Shown: positions 28,921 to 38,594 of the stretch, in pieces
How the letters are laid out: every line of letters begins with the position of its first letter
Position numbering within the stretch: position 1 is the stretch's first letter
Assembly (NCBI RefSeq): GCF_002135345.1
Contig: NZ_NEGI01000001.1
Span: 372,001 to 436,000, forward strand
DNA: 64,000 nt
From: Acinetobacter sp. ANC 4648
GTDB lineage: Bacteria > Pseudomonadota > Gammaproteobacteria > Pseudomonadales > Moraxellaceae
Direction of reading: 5' to 3'
The notes under the pieces: model-generated
Databases searched by the model: none
The model's input: only the letters and a program-made list of their open reading frames with translations
Told to the model about the DNA's origin: nothing
Program-made: the position numbers and the translations under genes

Positions 28921-28935
28921 CGACACAAAATGTCG
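28921..28935. repeat. Inverted repeat CGACA-N5-TGTCG upstream of uvrA
   Basis: A 15-bp element about 37 bp upstream of the uvrA -35 box. The same core occurs upstream of the nuclease gene (12964-12982). Operator-like, unassigned. Confidence 0.45.
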
Positions 28936-28957
28936 TTAAAAAACGATTTTATACAGC

Positions 28958-28987
28958 TTGAACAAAATTAAATCGCTATCATATACA
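28958..28987 (+). promoter_or_regulatory. Candidate uvrA promoter
   Basis: TTGAAC, 18-bp spacer, TATACA; predicted start near 28994, about 25 nt before the uvrA ATG. No TTGAAA-type UmuDAb operator is visible. Confidence 0.5.
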
Positions 28988-29018
28988 ACCTTCAATTTGC
29001 ACATTACTGAGATGTTTT

Positions 29019-31850
29019 ATGAGCCAAAGTCATATCCGTATTCGAGGCGCACGTACCCATAACTTAAAAAATGTGTCACTCGATATCCCACGCGACAAAT
29101 TTGTGGTGATTACGGGACTCTCAGGCTCAGGGAAATCATCACTGGCTTTTGATACCTTGTATGCTGAAGGTCAACGTCGCTATGTAGAATCTTTATCTGC
29201 CTATGCACGCCAGTTCCTATCACAAATGGAAAAACCAGAAGTTGATTCAATTGAAGGCCTAAGTCCTGCAATTGCAATTGAACAAAAATCTACCAGCCAT
29301 AACCCGCGCTCTACAGTAGGGACCATCACCGAAATTTACGATTATTTGCGTTTATTGTACGCACGTGTCGGGACTCCGTACTGCCCTGAACATGACCTAC
29401 CCATGATTGCGCAAACCATTTCTGAAATGGTTGATGCAGTTAAAACACTGGAAGAAGGCACAGCGCTGATGCTGCTTGCACCTGTAGTTCGTGATCGTAA
29501 AGGTGAGTACACCAACCTATTTGAACAACTACAGAGTCAAGGTTTTGTTCGTGCTCGTGTCGATGGTGAAGTGATTGATATTGATACACCACCTGAACTC
29601 GATAAAAAGAAAAAACACACCATTGAAGTGGTAGTCGATCGCTTTAAAGTCCGTGATGATCTAGGTAATCGTATTGCAGAAAGCTTTGAAACAGCACTGC
29701 GCTTGGGAAGTGACATTGCGATTTTATCGTGGATGAATGCTGAACATCCAGATCGCGTATTCTCTGCCAAGCACTCTTGCCCAGAATGTGAACGTGCTGT
29801 GGGTGAACTCGAACCGCGTCTATTTTCATTTAACAATCCCTTTGGTGCTTGCCCAACCTGTGATGGTTTAGGCACACGTAGTCATTTCAGCGCAGATAAA
29901 CTCATTCCAAATAATGAGGTTTCAATTAGCCAAGGTGCCATTCGTGGTTGGGACAGACAGCGTCCTTACTATTACAGCATGATTGAAAAAGTTGCGGAAC
30001 ATTTTGGCTTTTCTTTAGATACACCATGGAATGAATTAGATAAAGACACCCAAAAGAAATTCCTTTATGGCACAGGAAAAGACAAAGTCGACCTCAGTTA
30101 TATCGATGAACGTGGTCGTTCACATAAACGGGTACAACCCTTTGAAGGAATTCTACCGCATTTAGAACGGCGCTACCGTGAAACTGAATCGAATTATGTA
30201 CGTGAAGATTTAGCCCAATATTTATCAAATGCGGCTTGCGATGCCTGTGATGGTTCACGTCTGAATGAGATTTCGCGCAATGTAAAAATCCTTGATAAAA
30301 CCATTGCCCAAATCACTAAAATGTCGATTGGAGATGCGGAACAGTATTATCAAAATGTTCACCTTGAAGGGGCTAAAGGCGAAATTGGCGATAAAATTTT
30401 TAAAGAAATTCGTGAACGATTACACTTCCTCGTTTCTGTCGGTCTAAATTATTTAAGTCTATCCCGCTCTGCTGAAACGCTCTCTGGTGGTGAAGCACAG
30501 CGTATTCGTTTGGCATCACAAATTGGTGCAGGCTTGATGGGCGTTATGTACGTACTAGATGAACCTTCGATTGGTTTACATCAACGAGATAACGACCGTC
30601 TACTTGAAACCTTAGTTCGCTTACGTGACTTAGGCAATACGGTACTGGTGGTTGAGCATGATGAAGATGCGATTCGTGCTGCCGACCATATTATTGATAT
30701 TGGGCCAGGTGCAGGTATTCATGGTGGGCATATTATTGCCGAAGGAACCTATGAAGAAATTCTTGCTAACCCGAACTCACTCACAGGGCAATATTTATCA
30801 GGTAAGCTGAAAATCGCAATTCCTAAAGTTCGTACCCAACCGCCAAAACCCAAAGAACAAATTAAGCTGATGGGGGCTTGTGGTCATAACTTACAACATG
30901 TCGATTTAACCATTCCTTTAGGCATTATGACCTGTGTTACGGGCGTTTCAGGCTCAGGTAAATCAACGCTTATTAACCGTACCCTGTTACCACTTGCTGC
31001 AACTCAACTGAATGGTGCAACGACCCTTACAGCGGAAAAATTTGATTCAATTGATGGCTTACAATTCCTCGATAAGGTGGTGGATATTGACCAAAGCCCA
31101 ATTGGACGTACCCCACGTTCTAACCCAGCAACCTATACTGGTTTATTCACCCCGATTCGTGAATTGTTTGCACAAACGCCTGAAGCCAAGGCCCGTGGTT
31201 ATGCAGCTGGTCGCTTCTCGTTTAACGTGAAAGGTGGACGTTGTGAAGCCTGTGAAGGCGATGGCATGATTAAAGTCGCAATGCACTTCTTACCAGATAT
31301 GTATGTGCCTTGTGATAACTGTCATGGTGACCGTTATAACCGTGAAACTTTAGAGGTTGGTTATAAAGGTAAAAATATTTCGGATGTTTTAGGCATGACC
31401 GTTGAAGATGCGATGCATTTCTTCGAGGCGATTCCTGTGATTCATCGTCGTTTAGAAACCTTGCATCAAGTTGGTCTAGGTTATATTCGTTTAGGTCAAT
31501 CAGCGACCACGCTTTCAGGTGGTGAAGCTCAACGGGTCAAATTGGCACGTGAATTAGCGAAGCGTGATACAGGAAAGACCTTATATATTCTGGATGAACC
31601 GACCACAGGTCTGCATTTCCATGACATTGCCAAGCTGCTCGATATTCTGCATGAACTGCGTAATAAAGGTAATACTATTGTGGTGATTGAGCATAATCTA
31701 GATGTAATTAAAACTGCGGATTGGGTGATAGACCTTGGTCCTGAAGGTGGTGCTGGTGGCGGAATGATTATTGCTGAAGGTACACCTGAAGATGTGGCTA
31801 AATCTAAAGTTTCACATACAGCGAAGTTCTTGAAGACCATGTTGAAATAG
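29019..31850 (+). CDS. uvrA: Excinuclease ABC subunit A (UvrA)
   Basis: The 943-aa product is the damage-recognition ATPase of nucleotide excision repair. It has two ABC modules: Walker A GLSGSGKS near residue 31 and GVSGSGKS near residue 645, each with an LSGGEAQR signature. There are two zinc modules (CPEC...CPTC around 250-285; CEAC...CDNC around 742-770). Length is normal for the family. It is monocistronic, with a palindromic element soon after the stop. Confidence 0.97.
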   Translation: MSQSHIRIRGARTHNLKNVSLDIPRDKFVVITGLSGSGKSSLAFDTLYAEGQRRYVESLSAYARQFLSQMEKPEVDSIEGLSPAIAIEQKSTSHNPRSTVGTITEIYDYLRLLYARVGTPYCPEHDLPMIAQTISEMVDAVKTLEEGTALMLLAPVVRDRKGEYTNLFEQLQSQGFVRARVDGEVIDIDTPPELDKKKKHTIEVVVDRFKVRDDLGNRIAESFETALRLGSDIAILSWMNAEHPDRVFSAKHSCPECERAVGELEPRLFSFNNPFGACPTCDGLGTRSHFSADKLIPNNEVSISQGAIRGWDRQRPYYYSMIEKVAEHFGFSLDTPWNELDKDTQKKFLYGTGKDKVDLSYIDERGRSHKRVQPFEGILPHLERRYRETESNYVREDLAQYLSNAACDACDGSRLNEISRNVKILDKTIAQITKMSIGDAEQYYQNVHLEGAKGEIGDKIFKEIRERLHFLVSVGLNYLSLSRSAETLSGGEAQRIRLASQIGAGLMGVMYVLDEPSIGLHQRDNDRLLETLVRLRDLGNTVLVVEHDEDAIRAADHIIDIGPGAGIHGGHIIAEGTYEEILANPNSLTGQYLSGKLKIAIPKVRTQPPKPKEQIKLMGACGHNLQHVDLTIPLGIMTCVTGVSGSGKSTLINRTLLPLAATQLNGATTLTAEKFDSIDGLQFLDKVVDIDQSPIGRTPRSNPATYTGLFTPIRELFAQTPEAKARGYAAGRFSFNVKGGRCEACEGDGMIKVAMHFLPDMYVPCDNCHGDRYNRETLEVGYKGKNISDVLGMTVEDAMHFFEAIPVIHRRLETLHQVGLGYIRLGQSATTLSGGEAQRVKLARELAKRDTGKTLYILDEPTTGLHFHDIAKLLDILHELRNKGNTIVVIEHNLDVIKTADWVIDLGPEGGAGGGMIIAEGTPEDVAKSKVSHTAKFLKTMLK

Positions 31851-31860
31851 TTTATTAAAC

Positions 31861-31913
31861 CTAACCCTCCTTTTTCAAGGAGGGTGTTTCTCTCCTTCTT
31901 CAATAGAAGTTAG
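31861..31913. repeat. REP-like palindromic element after uvrA
   Basis: Outer arms CTAAC/GTTAG (31861-31865, 31909-31913) enclose a CCCTCCTT/AAGGAGGG hairpin (31865-31884) and a TTCT/AGAA hairpin. The CCCTCC...GGGGGGA composition contrasts sharply with the AT-rich surroundings. I believe similar C/G-tract palindromes are dispersed in Acinetobacter genomes, but no second copy is in this window. It may also stop uvrA transcription, though the T tail is poor. Confidence 0.6.
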
Positions 31914-31935
31914 GGGGGATTTAAACTAACAAATC

Positions 31936-32034
31936 TCATTCAAGATTATTTTCAATAATATCTTGCATATGCCTTATTTTAAATTCAGATTTCTCACCTA
32001 TTTTTTGTAATATAGAAATAATCATAGGTTTCAT
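31936..32034 (-). pseudogene. Short coding remnant (32 codons)
   Basis: An ATG frame encodes a 32-residue peptide starting MKPMIISILQKIGEK, with an amphipathic, protein-like composition and in-frame extension upstream. No ribosome site is visible. It may be a decayed winged-helix-type gene end; weak evidence. Confidence 0.25.
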
Positions 32035-32144
32035 TGAAAAATCATTTATTTGAATTCTATATAATATTCTTTAGTATGTTACTAAAGTTTCTTTCTTTTC
32101 TAAAAAGAATTTTTTCCTGCTAAATATCTATTACCAAATATTGA

Positions 32145-32312
32145 AACCATTCCCATCATGGGGCATATAAATCTTGGTATCAAAATGGTAAACCTGAAGC
32201 CGTTTTAAATTACCAAACTGGTAAAATCATTGAAGCTCACTGCTGTGATGAATCGGCTAAAGTCATCAGTCTAAAAATTGTATATCCAAATTCAGTGGTG
32301 AAGATTAATTAA
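32145..32312 (+). pseudogene. 3' remnant of a MORN/YwqK-type repeat protein gene
   Basis: The frame, which opens after a TGA at 32142 and has no start codon before its coding-like part, reads HHGAYKSWYQNGKPEAVLNY and continues to a TAA at 32310-32312. The G-x-Y-K-x-W-Y-x-N-G-K-P-E pattern is the repeat of MORN/YwqK (toxin-antitoxin antitoxin-like) proteins. Only about 55 codons remain, so this is a truncated gene end, consistent with a past deletion beside blaOXA. Confidence 0.55.
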
Positions 32313-32494
32313 GAATTTAAATATTAAATTTATAGCTGAATAAAGAGTGAAATACTCACCCTTTACTTATATCTTTGACTTTCAATTTTATCTTAAATCA
32401 AAACCATCTCCGCTTGTAGTCATCAAGCTACCCAAGTTCGATGTCCCCGTAAAAATATCAGAATATCTAATCAGATATTTTTATAGCATTAGTT

Positions 32495-33418
<924 letters not shown>

Positions 33419-33475
33419 TCATCGATTGTACTTCTTATTTTTTGAATAAATAGCATAGATAATATTCAGCAGATA

Positions 33476-33504
33476 TTTACACACGCATCAAATAAGTGCA
33501 TAAT
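33476..33504 (+). promoter_or_regulatory. Sigma-70 promoter of predicted sRNA 1
   Basis: TTTACA, exactly 17-bp spacer, CATAAT; each box differs from consensus at one position. Predicted start is about 33511. Confidence 0.65.
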
Positions 33505-33510
33505 GCACCT

Positions 33511-33607
33511 CATTAGGGCGAAATAGAATCATTCCTCAGCAGGATTTCTATTTTTGTCTCAGATTTTAGAAAAAATCCCAGTTTTCTTTGAAAACTGGGA
33601 TTTTTTT
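33511..33607 (+). ncRNA. Predicted small RNA 1 (about 97 nt)
   Basis: A promoter upstream and a strong terminator at 33572-33607 define a non-coding unit with no ORF. A 5' hairpin (AAATAGA / TCTATTT, 33520s-33550s) exposes a CU-rich loop containing UUCCUC, complementary to Shine-Dalgarno sequences. I cannot assign it to a named family. It may be an Hfq-type trans-acting regulator. Confidence 0.55.
33572..33607 (+). terminator. Terminator of predicted sRNA 1
   Basis: AATCCCAGTTTTC / GAAAACTGGGATT with a TTT loop, then T7. Confidence 0.85.
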
Positions 33608-33960
33608 ATCTGATAAATTTAGATTTTTTAGTATATTTCTTATAATTTCGCACAATATTGGTGCAACCTTATATCTATAATTAAACTTTCATCCATTGCC
33701 ACTTTATATTGTCTTGTTAAGTATATGCATATAAAAATATCAAAATCCCTTGCTACAGCAAACCTGATGCCAAGCAAAGGATTACTCATTCATCCTTATT
33801 TTTTTAATATTCTATCTATATCAAAAGAAAGGCTTTTCAAATTAGATAAGACATACCATATGCTGATAAAAAGTGTTAAATATTAATTCTCATAAATTGA
33901 TGGTCTATTTTAAATAGACTATTTCTGATTCAATTTATATTATGCACGCTCTATGAAAAC

Positions 33961-34057
33961 AAAAAAAAGCCCAACCTTGGGGAAAGTTGGGCATATAAAA
34001 CTTTAAACGTACAACGTTATGGAGAACGTATTCACACTATATGTGAATAAATACGAT
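33961..34057 (-). ncRNA. Predicted small RNA 2 (about 97 nt)
   Basis: A minus-strand unit bounded by a promoter (34064-34092) and a terminator hairpin GCCCAAC...GTTGGGC (33968-33991) with a seven-T tail (33961-33967). A 5' hairpin ATTCACA/TGTGAAT is followed by an unpaired-looking UUCUCCAU stretch complementary to ribosome-binding sites. No ORF is present. Confidence 0.5.
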
Positions 34058-34063
34058 AGAGAT

Positions 34064-34092
34064 ATTATGATTTAAATCATTCATCTTGTAAA
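34064..34092 (-). promoter_or_regulatory. Sigma-70 promoter of predicted sRNA 2
   Basis: On the minus strand TTTACA (34087-34092), 17-bp spacer, CATAAT (34064-34069): the same hexamers and spacing as the sRNA 1 promoter. Confidence 0.6.
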
Positions 34093-34412
34093 GCCGATTA
34101 AATTGATCGGATTTGATATATTTGTCACGAAGTGTAATTTAGAGTGACTTAAATCACATAAAAAATACATAAAATCTCAAAATATAAATCTCAGCAATCA
34201 ATTATTATTTTTTGCATATAGTTTTACATTTTTATTAATTAACATTAATTAAAATACATTTTAATCAGACTGTATTAATTACTAATTCAAATAATAAATA
34301 TAATAATCATCTAATTTAACAATCAACAAACTCAACAGATCATACTATTTATACAACAAATTAATCACTTTATCACGACATAGTCACTTGTTCTGACTCG
34401 ATTTTTTTATAG

Positions 34413-34468
34413 GTTGACTGTCAATGTTCTATTTGATCAATTTTAGATCAAACATATAGTAAGTCAAC
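34413..34468. promoter_or_regulatory. Nested inverted repeats upstream of omp33-36
   Basis: Outer arms GTTGACT (34413-34419) and AGTCAAC (34462-34468) enclose inner arms TTTGATC (34432-34438) and GATCAAA (34446-34452) with nearly the same centre. They lie 100-155 bp before the porin start and look like an operator or regulatory structure. Confidence 0.45.
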
Positions 34469-34566
34469 AATCAAGTAATAATATTGTTAAACATCATTGA
34501 TTTAATAAATTGTTACAATACAATGTCGCATGTTTAACCCATTTCAACCTATCTATGGAAATGATT

Positions 34567-35454
34567 ATGAAAAAACTCGGTTTAGCCACTGCTGTATTAT
34601 TAGCCATGACCGGCGCACAAGCTTATCAATTCGAAGTACAAGGTCAATCAGAGTACATTGATAGTACTGTAAATGATAAAAACTTTACTGGTTCTGTTCA
34701 AGGTACTTATTACCTTAAAAATGTAGACTCTGCTAAAGGTCCTTTAGCTGAAGCAGCATTTTTAAACCAAGCATCTAATGTTTCTCTTGCATACACTTAT
34801 GCACCTGTTGATCTAGATGATGCTCTTAATATTGAATCACATACCTATGGTGTGAAAGGTGAAGCTTATATTCCAACTAAGTTTGTTCCTGCATATGCAA
34901 GCGCATCTTACAACCACACTAAATTAAATTTAGATGCAAATAATGATACATTTAAAGATAATGGCGATCGTTATGCAGTAGAACTTGGTGCTGTTATTGT
35001 ACCTAATTTCTTGGTTGCAGTTGGTTATACTAGCGTTGTTGATACTATTGCTTTAGATGCTTTTGGTATCATGAACAATGGTATTGCTAAAGCTGTTGGT
35101 GAAGCTGCAACTATCGCTGATGACCAAGATGCAATCACTGCACGCGTTAAATATGTAGGTGCTATTGATGGTACTAACATGGCAATCGGTTTTGAATCTG
35201 GCCTTGTTTATGGCGAAAGTACAGCTTACCAATTAAAAACTGATCTTTACTTAAACCCACAATTAAGCGTTGGCGCTTCATATGCTGAATCAAGCTATGA
35301 TGACGTACTTCCAAACAAAGCTTGGGGTGTAAACGTAAATTACTTTATTACTCCAGCTGTTGCAGTTGGCGCGAGCTATGTAAATGCAAATGCTGAAAAA
35401 GGTTCAGTACTTGATACTCAAACTGTTGGCGTAAATGCTAAATTCCGTTTCTAA
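34567..35454 (+). CDS. omp33-36: Outer-membrane porin Omp33-36
   Basis: The 295-aa precursor starts MKKLGLATAVLLAMTGAQA (signal peptide) with mature YQFEVQGQSEY, and ends in the porin C-terminus FRF. It closely matches the Acinetobacter Omp33-36/Omp34 porin, a 14-strand-type water and solute channel whose loss is tied to carbapenem resistance and which is a virulence factor in A. baumannii. The ATG at 34567 has a GGA ribosome site; in-frame upstream ATGs are not needed. A terminator follows 20 nt after the stop. Confidence 0.92.
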   Translation: MKKLGLATAVLLAMTGAQAYQFEVQGQSEYIDSTVNDKNFTGSVQGTYYLKNVDSAKGPLAEAAFLNQASNVSLAYTYAPVDLDDALNIESHTYGVKGEAYIPTKFVPAYASASYNHTKLNLDANNDTFKDNGDRYAVELGAVIVPNFLVAVGYTSVVDTIALDAFGIMNNGIAKAVGEAATIADDQDAITARVKYVGAIDGTNMAIGFESGLVYGESTAYQLKTDLYLNPQLSVGASYAESSYDDVLPNKAWGVNVNYFITPAVAVGASYVNANAEKGSVLDTQTVGVNAKFRF

Positions 35455-35474
35455 GTTATTTTAGAAACTGAATC

Positions 35475-35503
35475 AAAAAAAGGACTCAAATGAGTCCTTT
35501 TTT
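35475..35503. terminator. Bidirectional terminator after omp33-36
   Basis: AAAAAAGGACTCA / TGAGTCCTTTTTT hairpin with a 2-nt loop, between convergent genes. Confidence 0.88.
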
Positions 35504-35522
35504 ATTGGCAAATAATGGATGC

Positions 35523-37490
35523 TTAATTCCGAACAACATTTAAAAAATGCAAATGACGCTCATATTGATCCAAAATATCTTGCAATAGATCTTCTTGAGA
35601 CCAATCCATCACATCATAAGCCTGCCCACCTTCACGCAAAAATACTTCGGCTTGATAAAAGTCATCCATATTTTCATGTGCTTCATTCAGCATAAAACTC
35701 GGTGCTTCAGTTTTTTGTGCCATCACTTTATATACAAAATTGTATTCATTATGATGATCTACACTTAATGCCAAACCATCATCTAAATGATGAATATGCA
35801 CATCTAAATTACGGCGTTTAAACTCACGCTGAATACTTTCAAAAGAAGCTCTAACTTCCTGTTGAATATAGTGGCTCACTTCTTTATGCGTATGCGGGTA
35901 ATGCATAATTAAACCTAAACGCTGTTGCCAACTGCGAGGCGTATGTACCGCTCTAGGGGTAATTCTAGCCACTTGCAGTGCCTGCATCTTGGTCACATCC
36001 AATCTTACTGCTTTCAGTAATCCCCAACAAATGAGTAACATGATCAGAGTAAAAGGTAGTGCACTCATAATCGTTGCTGACTGAAGCGCAGCTAACCCCC
36101 CCACCATTAATAAGATAATTGAAAGTATCGCAATTAATGCGGTCCAAAAGAGTCTCTGCCACAACGGTGAGTTTTCCGTTTTTGCAGTCAAATAATCAAT
36201 GACCAATGCCCCAGAGTCGGCTGATGTCACAAAGAATAGAATAACCAATACTGTTGCAATTAAACTAGTGATACCAGCAAAAGGTAGGTGTGTTAAAAGT
36301 TCAAAAAAAGCAACCGATGAGTCTTGTTGTACGGCAGTGATTAGTGAAGTATTACTTTCTTGAATAATGCTATATAAAGCAGCATTCCCCATCACCCCCA
36401 TCCAAATCAGCGTAAATCCTGTCGGAATAAGAAGAACGCCAACAATAAATTCACGAATGGTTCGACCACGTGAAACTCGGGCAATAAACATCCCCACAAA
36501 TGGTGACCATGAAATCCACCAAGCCCAATACATGATTGTCCAACCACCAATCCAACCAGTCGGCTGATATGCATATAAATTAAAAGTCATGACAAATAAA
36601 TTAGAGACATATTGACCCGCATTTTGGATGGTCGTCTGCAAAATATAAATCGATGAACTTGCAACAAAAACAAAGACCAATAACAACAATGCCAAGATCA
36701 TATTCAGTTCAGATAAACGTTTAATTCCCTTTTCTAAACCAAAACCGACTGATAAGGATGCCAAAATAGTCACAAAAATAATTAGAGCAATTTGTGTGAC
36801 AACACTTTGTTCCCATCCAAACAAATAATTCAAACCTGAATTAATTTGCGTGACTCCAAAACCTAAAGTCGTCGCAATTCCAAAGACAGTCCCAATAGTG
36901 GCGAAGGTATCCACACCATCACCAATGGGGCCATATATTCTTTGACCGATTAATGGGAATAATGCGGAACGAATTTTTAATGGTAAATTATGCCGAAAGG
37001 AAAAATAAGCAAGCGCTAAACCAACCAAAGCGTAAATCGCCCAAGCGTGTAAACCCCAATGGAAAAATGTAATCCGCATCGCTTGTTGTGCAGATTGAAT
37101 AGATTCCGGCTCGCCCGTTGGCGGATTGACATAATGCATAACTGGTTCAGCGACACCAAAAAACATGAGACCAATCCCCATGCCAGCGGTAAATAACATT
37201 GCAAACCAAGAGCCATTTTTATACTCAGGCGTACTATGGTCTGGTCCTAATTTGATTTTCCCTGCATCTGAAAATGCAAGATAAGCCAAAATAATTAGGA
37301 ATATGGCAACCGCAAGTACGTAGAACCAACTAAATGAATGAATAATCCATGCATTTAGATTTTTGGTTAAAGCGGTAAAACCTGATGGATCGAATAAAAT
37401 CACGACTAAAAATAAAGTGATGATTGAGACTGTACTAATAAAGACATTTGGTTTTATATTTGAAAACCAAGATGAATCTTTGGAAGGCAT
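35523..37490 (-). CDS. betT: BCCT family choline/betaine transporter (BetT-like)
   Basis: The 655-aa product has 12 membrane helices and BCCT signatures, including GMGIGLMFFGVAEP near residue 98 and the substrate-binding Trp-rich segment MYWAWWISWSPFVGMFIAR near residue 318. A 150-residue C-terminal cytoplasmic domain is typical of BetT osmosensing transporters. Choline uptake is the best guess; glycine betaine is possible. No betABI genes are adjacent. A GGGGG ribosome site is close before the ATG. Confidence 0.85.
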   Translation of the reverse strand: MPSKDSSWFSNIKPNVFISTVSIITLFLVVILFDPSGFTALTKNLNAWIIHSFSWFYVLAVAIFLIILAYLAFSDAGKIKLGPDHSTPEYKNGSWFAMLFTAGMGIGLMFFGVAEPVMHYVNPPTGEPESIQSAQQAMRITFFHWGLHAWAIYALVGLALAYFSFRHNLPLKIRSALFPLIGQRIYGPIGDGVDTFATIGTVFGIATTLGFGVTQINSGLNYLFGWEQSVVTQIALIIFVTILASLSVGFGLEKGIKRLSELNMILALLLLVFVFVASSSIYILQTTIQNAGQYVSNLFVMTFNLYAYQPTGWIGGWTIMYWAWWISWSPFVGMFIARVSRGRTIREFIVGVLLIPTGFTLIWMGVMGNAALYSIIQESNTSLITAVQQDSSVAFFELLTHLPFAGITSLIATVLVILFFVTSADSGALVIDYLTAKTENSPLWQRLFWTALIAILSIILLMVGGLAALQSATIMSALPFTLIMLLICWGLLKAVRLDVTKMQALQVARITPRAVHTPRSWQQRLGLIMHYPHTHKEVSHYIQQEVRASFESIQREFKRRNLDVHIHHLDDGLALSVDHHNEYNFVYKVMAQKTEAPSFMLNEAHENMDDFYQAEVFLREGGQAYDVMDWSQEDLLQDILDQYERHLHFLNVVRN

Positions 37491-37669
37491 ATTTCCCCCA
37501 CGTTGTTTTAATTTAATTGAGATGCCCGAAGGCTAAATGACATTCATTAAAAAATGAAAAAAGCAGATTTAGCAGAAATATAAATCTTTTTGTATTATAT
37601 TTTTAATTATATATTTCAGCAGTTGCCTTAATGTAACTCGCTGTAACATAAGCTCTGATCAGCAATAGA

Positions 37670-38347
37670 TTATTCTGTCTTATGCGCAATATAATGCAGT
37701 GCTATTAAGCGTGATACTACTAAAGCCAGATACATTACTCCACAAAACATCTGTAGCATTGCAATCACTCGTGCTGCTGGAGCAATAGGCATGATATCGG
37801 ATAACCCCGTCGCCGATTGCAAACTAAAACTCAAGAACAATAAATCTAACCAACTTTGATAATCCGCTATATAGTTCGCATTTTGAAAACTCTGTGGCAG
37901 TATTAATTGACAAATACTATATAAAAAAGCAAATCCCCAAGCGATTAGAGTAAACACAGCCCCAGCTGCGAATAGCTCATCTTTGGTTAAATACGCATCA
38001 GAGAACATATAGCGAACCAAGCCATAAGCTGCACAAAAATAGGCTGCTGCCTCAAAGCAATGTGCCGTAATTTGCATTAATGTTGACTTAAACCCAATCA
38101 ACATTAAAAATGAAAATAGACAAGCACCACCGACAAAGAGTAGACCGAGTACGGTAAAAACTGGAGTCTGGCGGATTACTTTTGCAATAATCAACAAGGC
38201 TAAAACCCCGACTGCCCAAGTTAAGACTTGATAACTTTCACTAGCATGCGTAAATACAGATAAAACTAAAATCAGCAACTGAACTAAAAGCAACCATGCT
38301 GAAGGTAACCGCTTAAAACTGTTCCAGATATCTATAAACACACCCAT
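37670..38347 (-). CDS. Ion-channel (Ion_trans_2-like) membrane protein
   Basis: The 225-aa product has about six hydrophobic segments, with a re-entrant pore-like stretch SFSLQSATGLSDIMP near residue 175 between the last two helices, as in two-TM potassium-channel pores. The filter reads SATGLSD, not TVGYGD, so ion selectivity is uncertain. It lies alone between the BCCT transporter and actP. Function as a channel is inferred from the pore topology. Confidence 0.65.
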   Translation of the reverse strand: MGVFIDIWNSFKRLPSAWLLLVQLLILVLSVFTHASESYQVLTWAVGVLALLIIAKVIRQTPVFTVLGLLFVGGACLFSFLMLIGFKSTLMQITAHCFEAAAYFCAAYGLVRYMFSDAYLTKDELFAAGAVFTLIAWGFAFLYSICQLILPQSFQNANYIADYQSWLDLLFLSFSLQSATGLSDIMPIAPAARVIAMLQMFCGVMYLALVVSRLIALHYIAHKTE

Positions 38348-38529
38348 ATTTTTCTCAAATATTATTCTTTTTCATATACACAAATTAGCACAATTCAAAC
38401 TGTGTTTCCGCTCCGCCATACCTGTTGAATATAATGAATTAAATCAGCTATTCGAAAAAATAAAACATCTGGTCACTAATTGTAAGTGGTACTGAGTAAG
38501 TGAAGCGAATATCTGTAATTAAACTCATG

Positions 38530-38566
38530 TAAAGAAAAAGCCCCAATAAGGGGCTTTTTCTTTTTA
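38530..38566 (-). terminator. Terminator after actP
   Basis: Perfect 14-bp arms AAAGAAAAAGCCCC / GGGGCTTTTTCTTT (38531-38544, 38550-38563), loop AATAA. Confidence 0.9.
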
Positions 38567-38594
38567 CTCTAGACGATAACTTCTCAAATATCAC

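Noticed and set aside
28777..29018. LexA/UmuDAb SOS box before uvrA
   Set aside because: No TTGAAA...TTTCAA palindrome was found; only the CGACA-N5-TGTCG repeat.
34019..34075. 18-codon ORF starting MENVFTLYV
   Set aside because: No ribosome site, and it lies antisense to predicted sRNA 2; probably chance.
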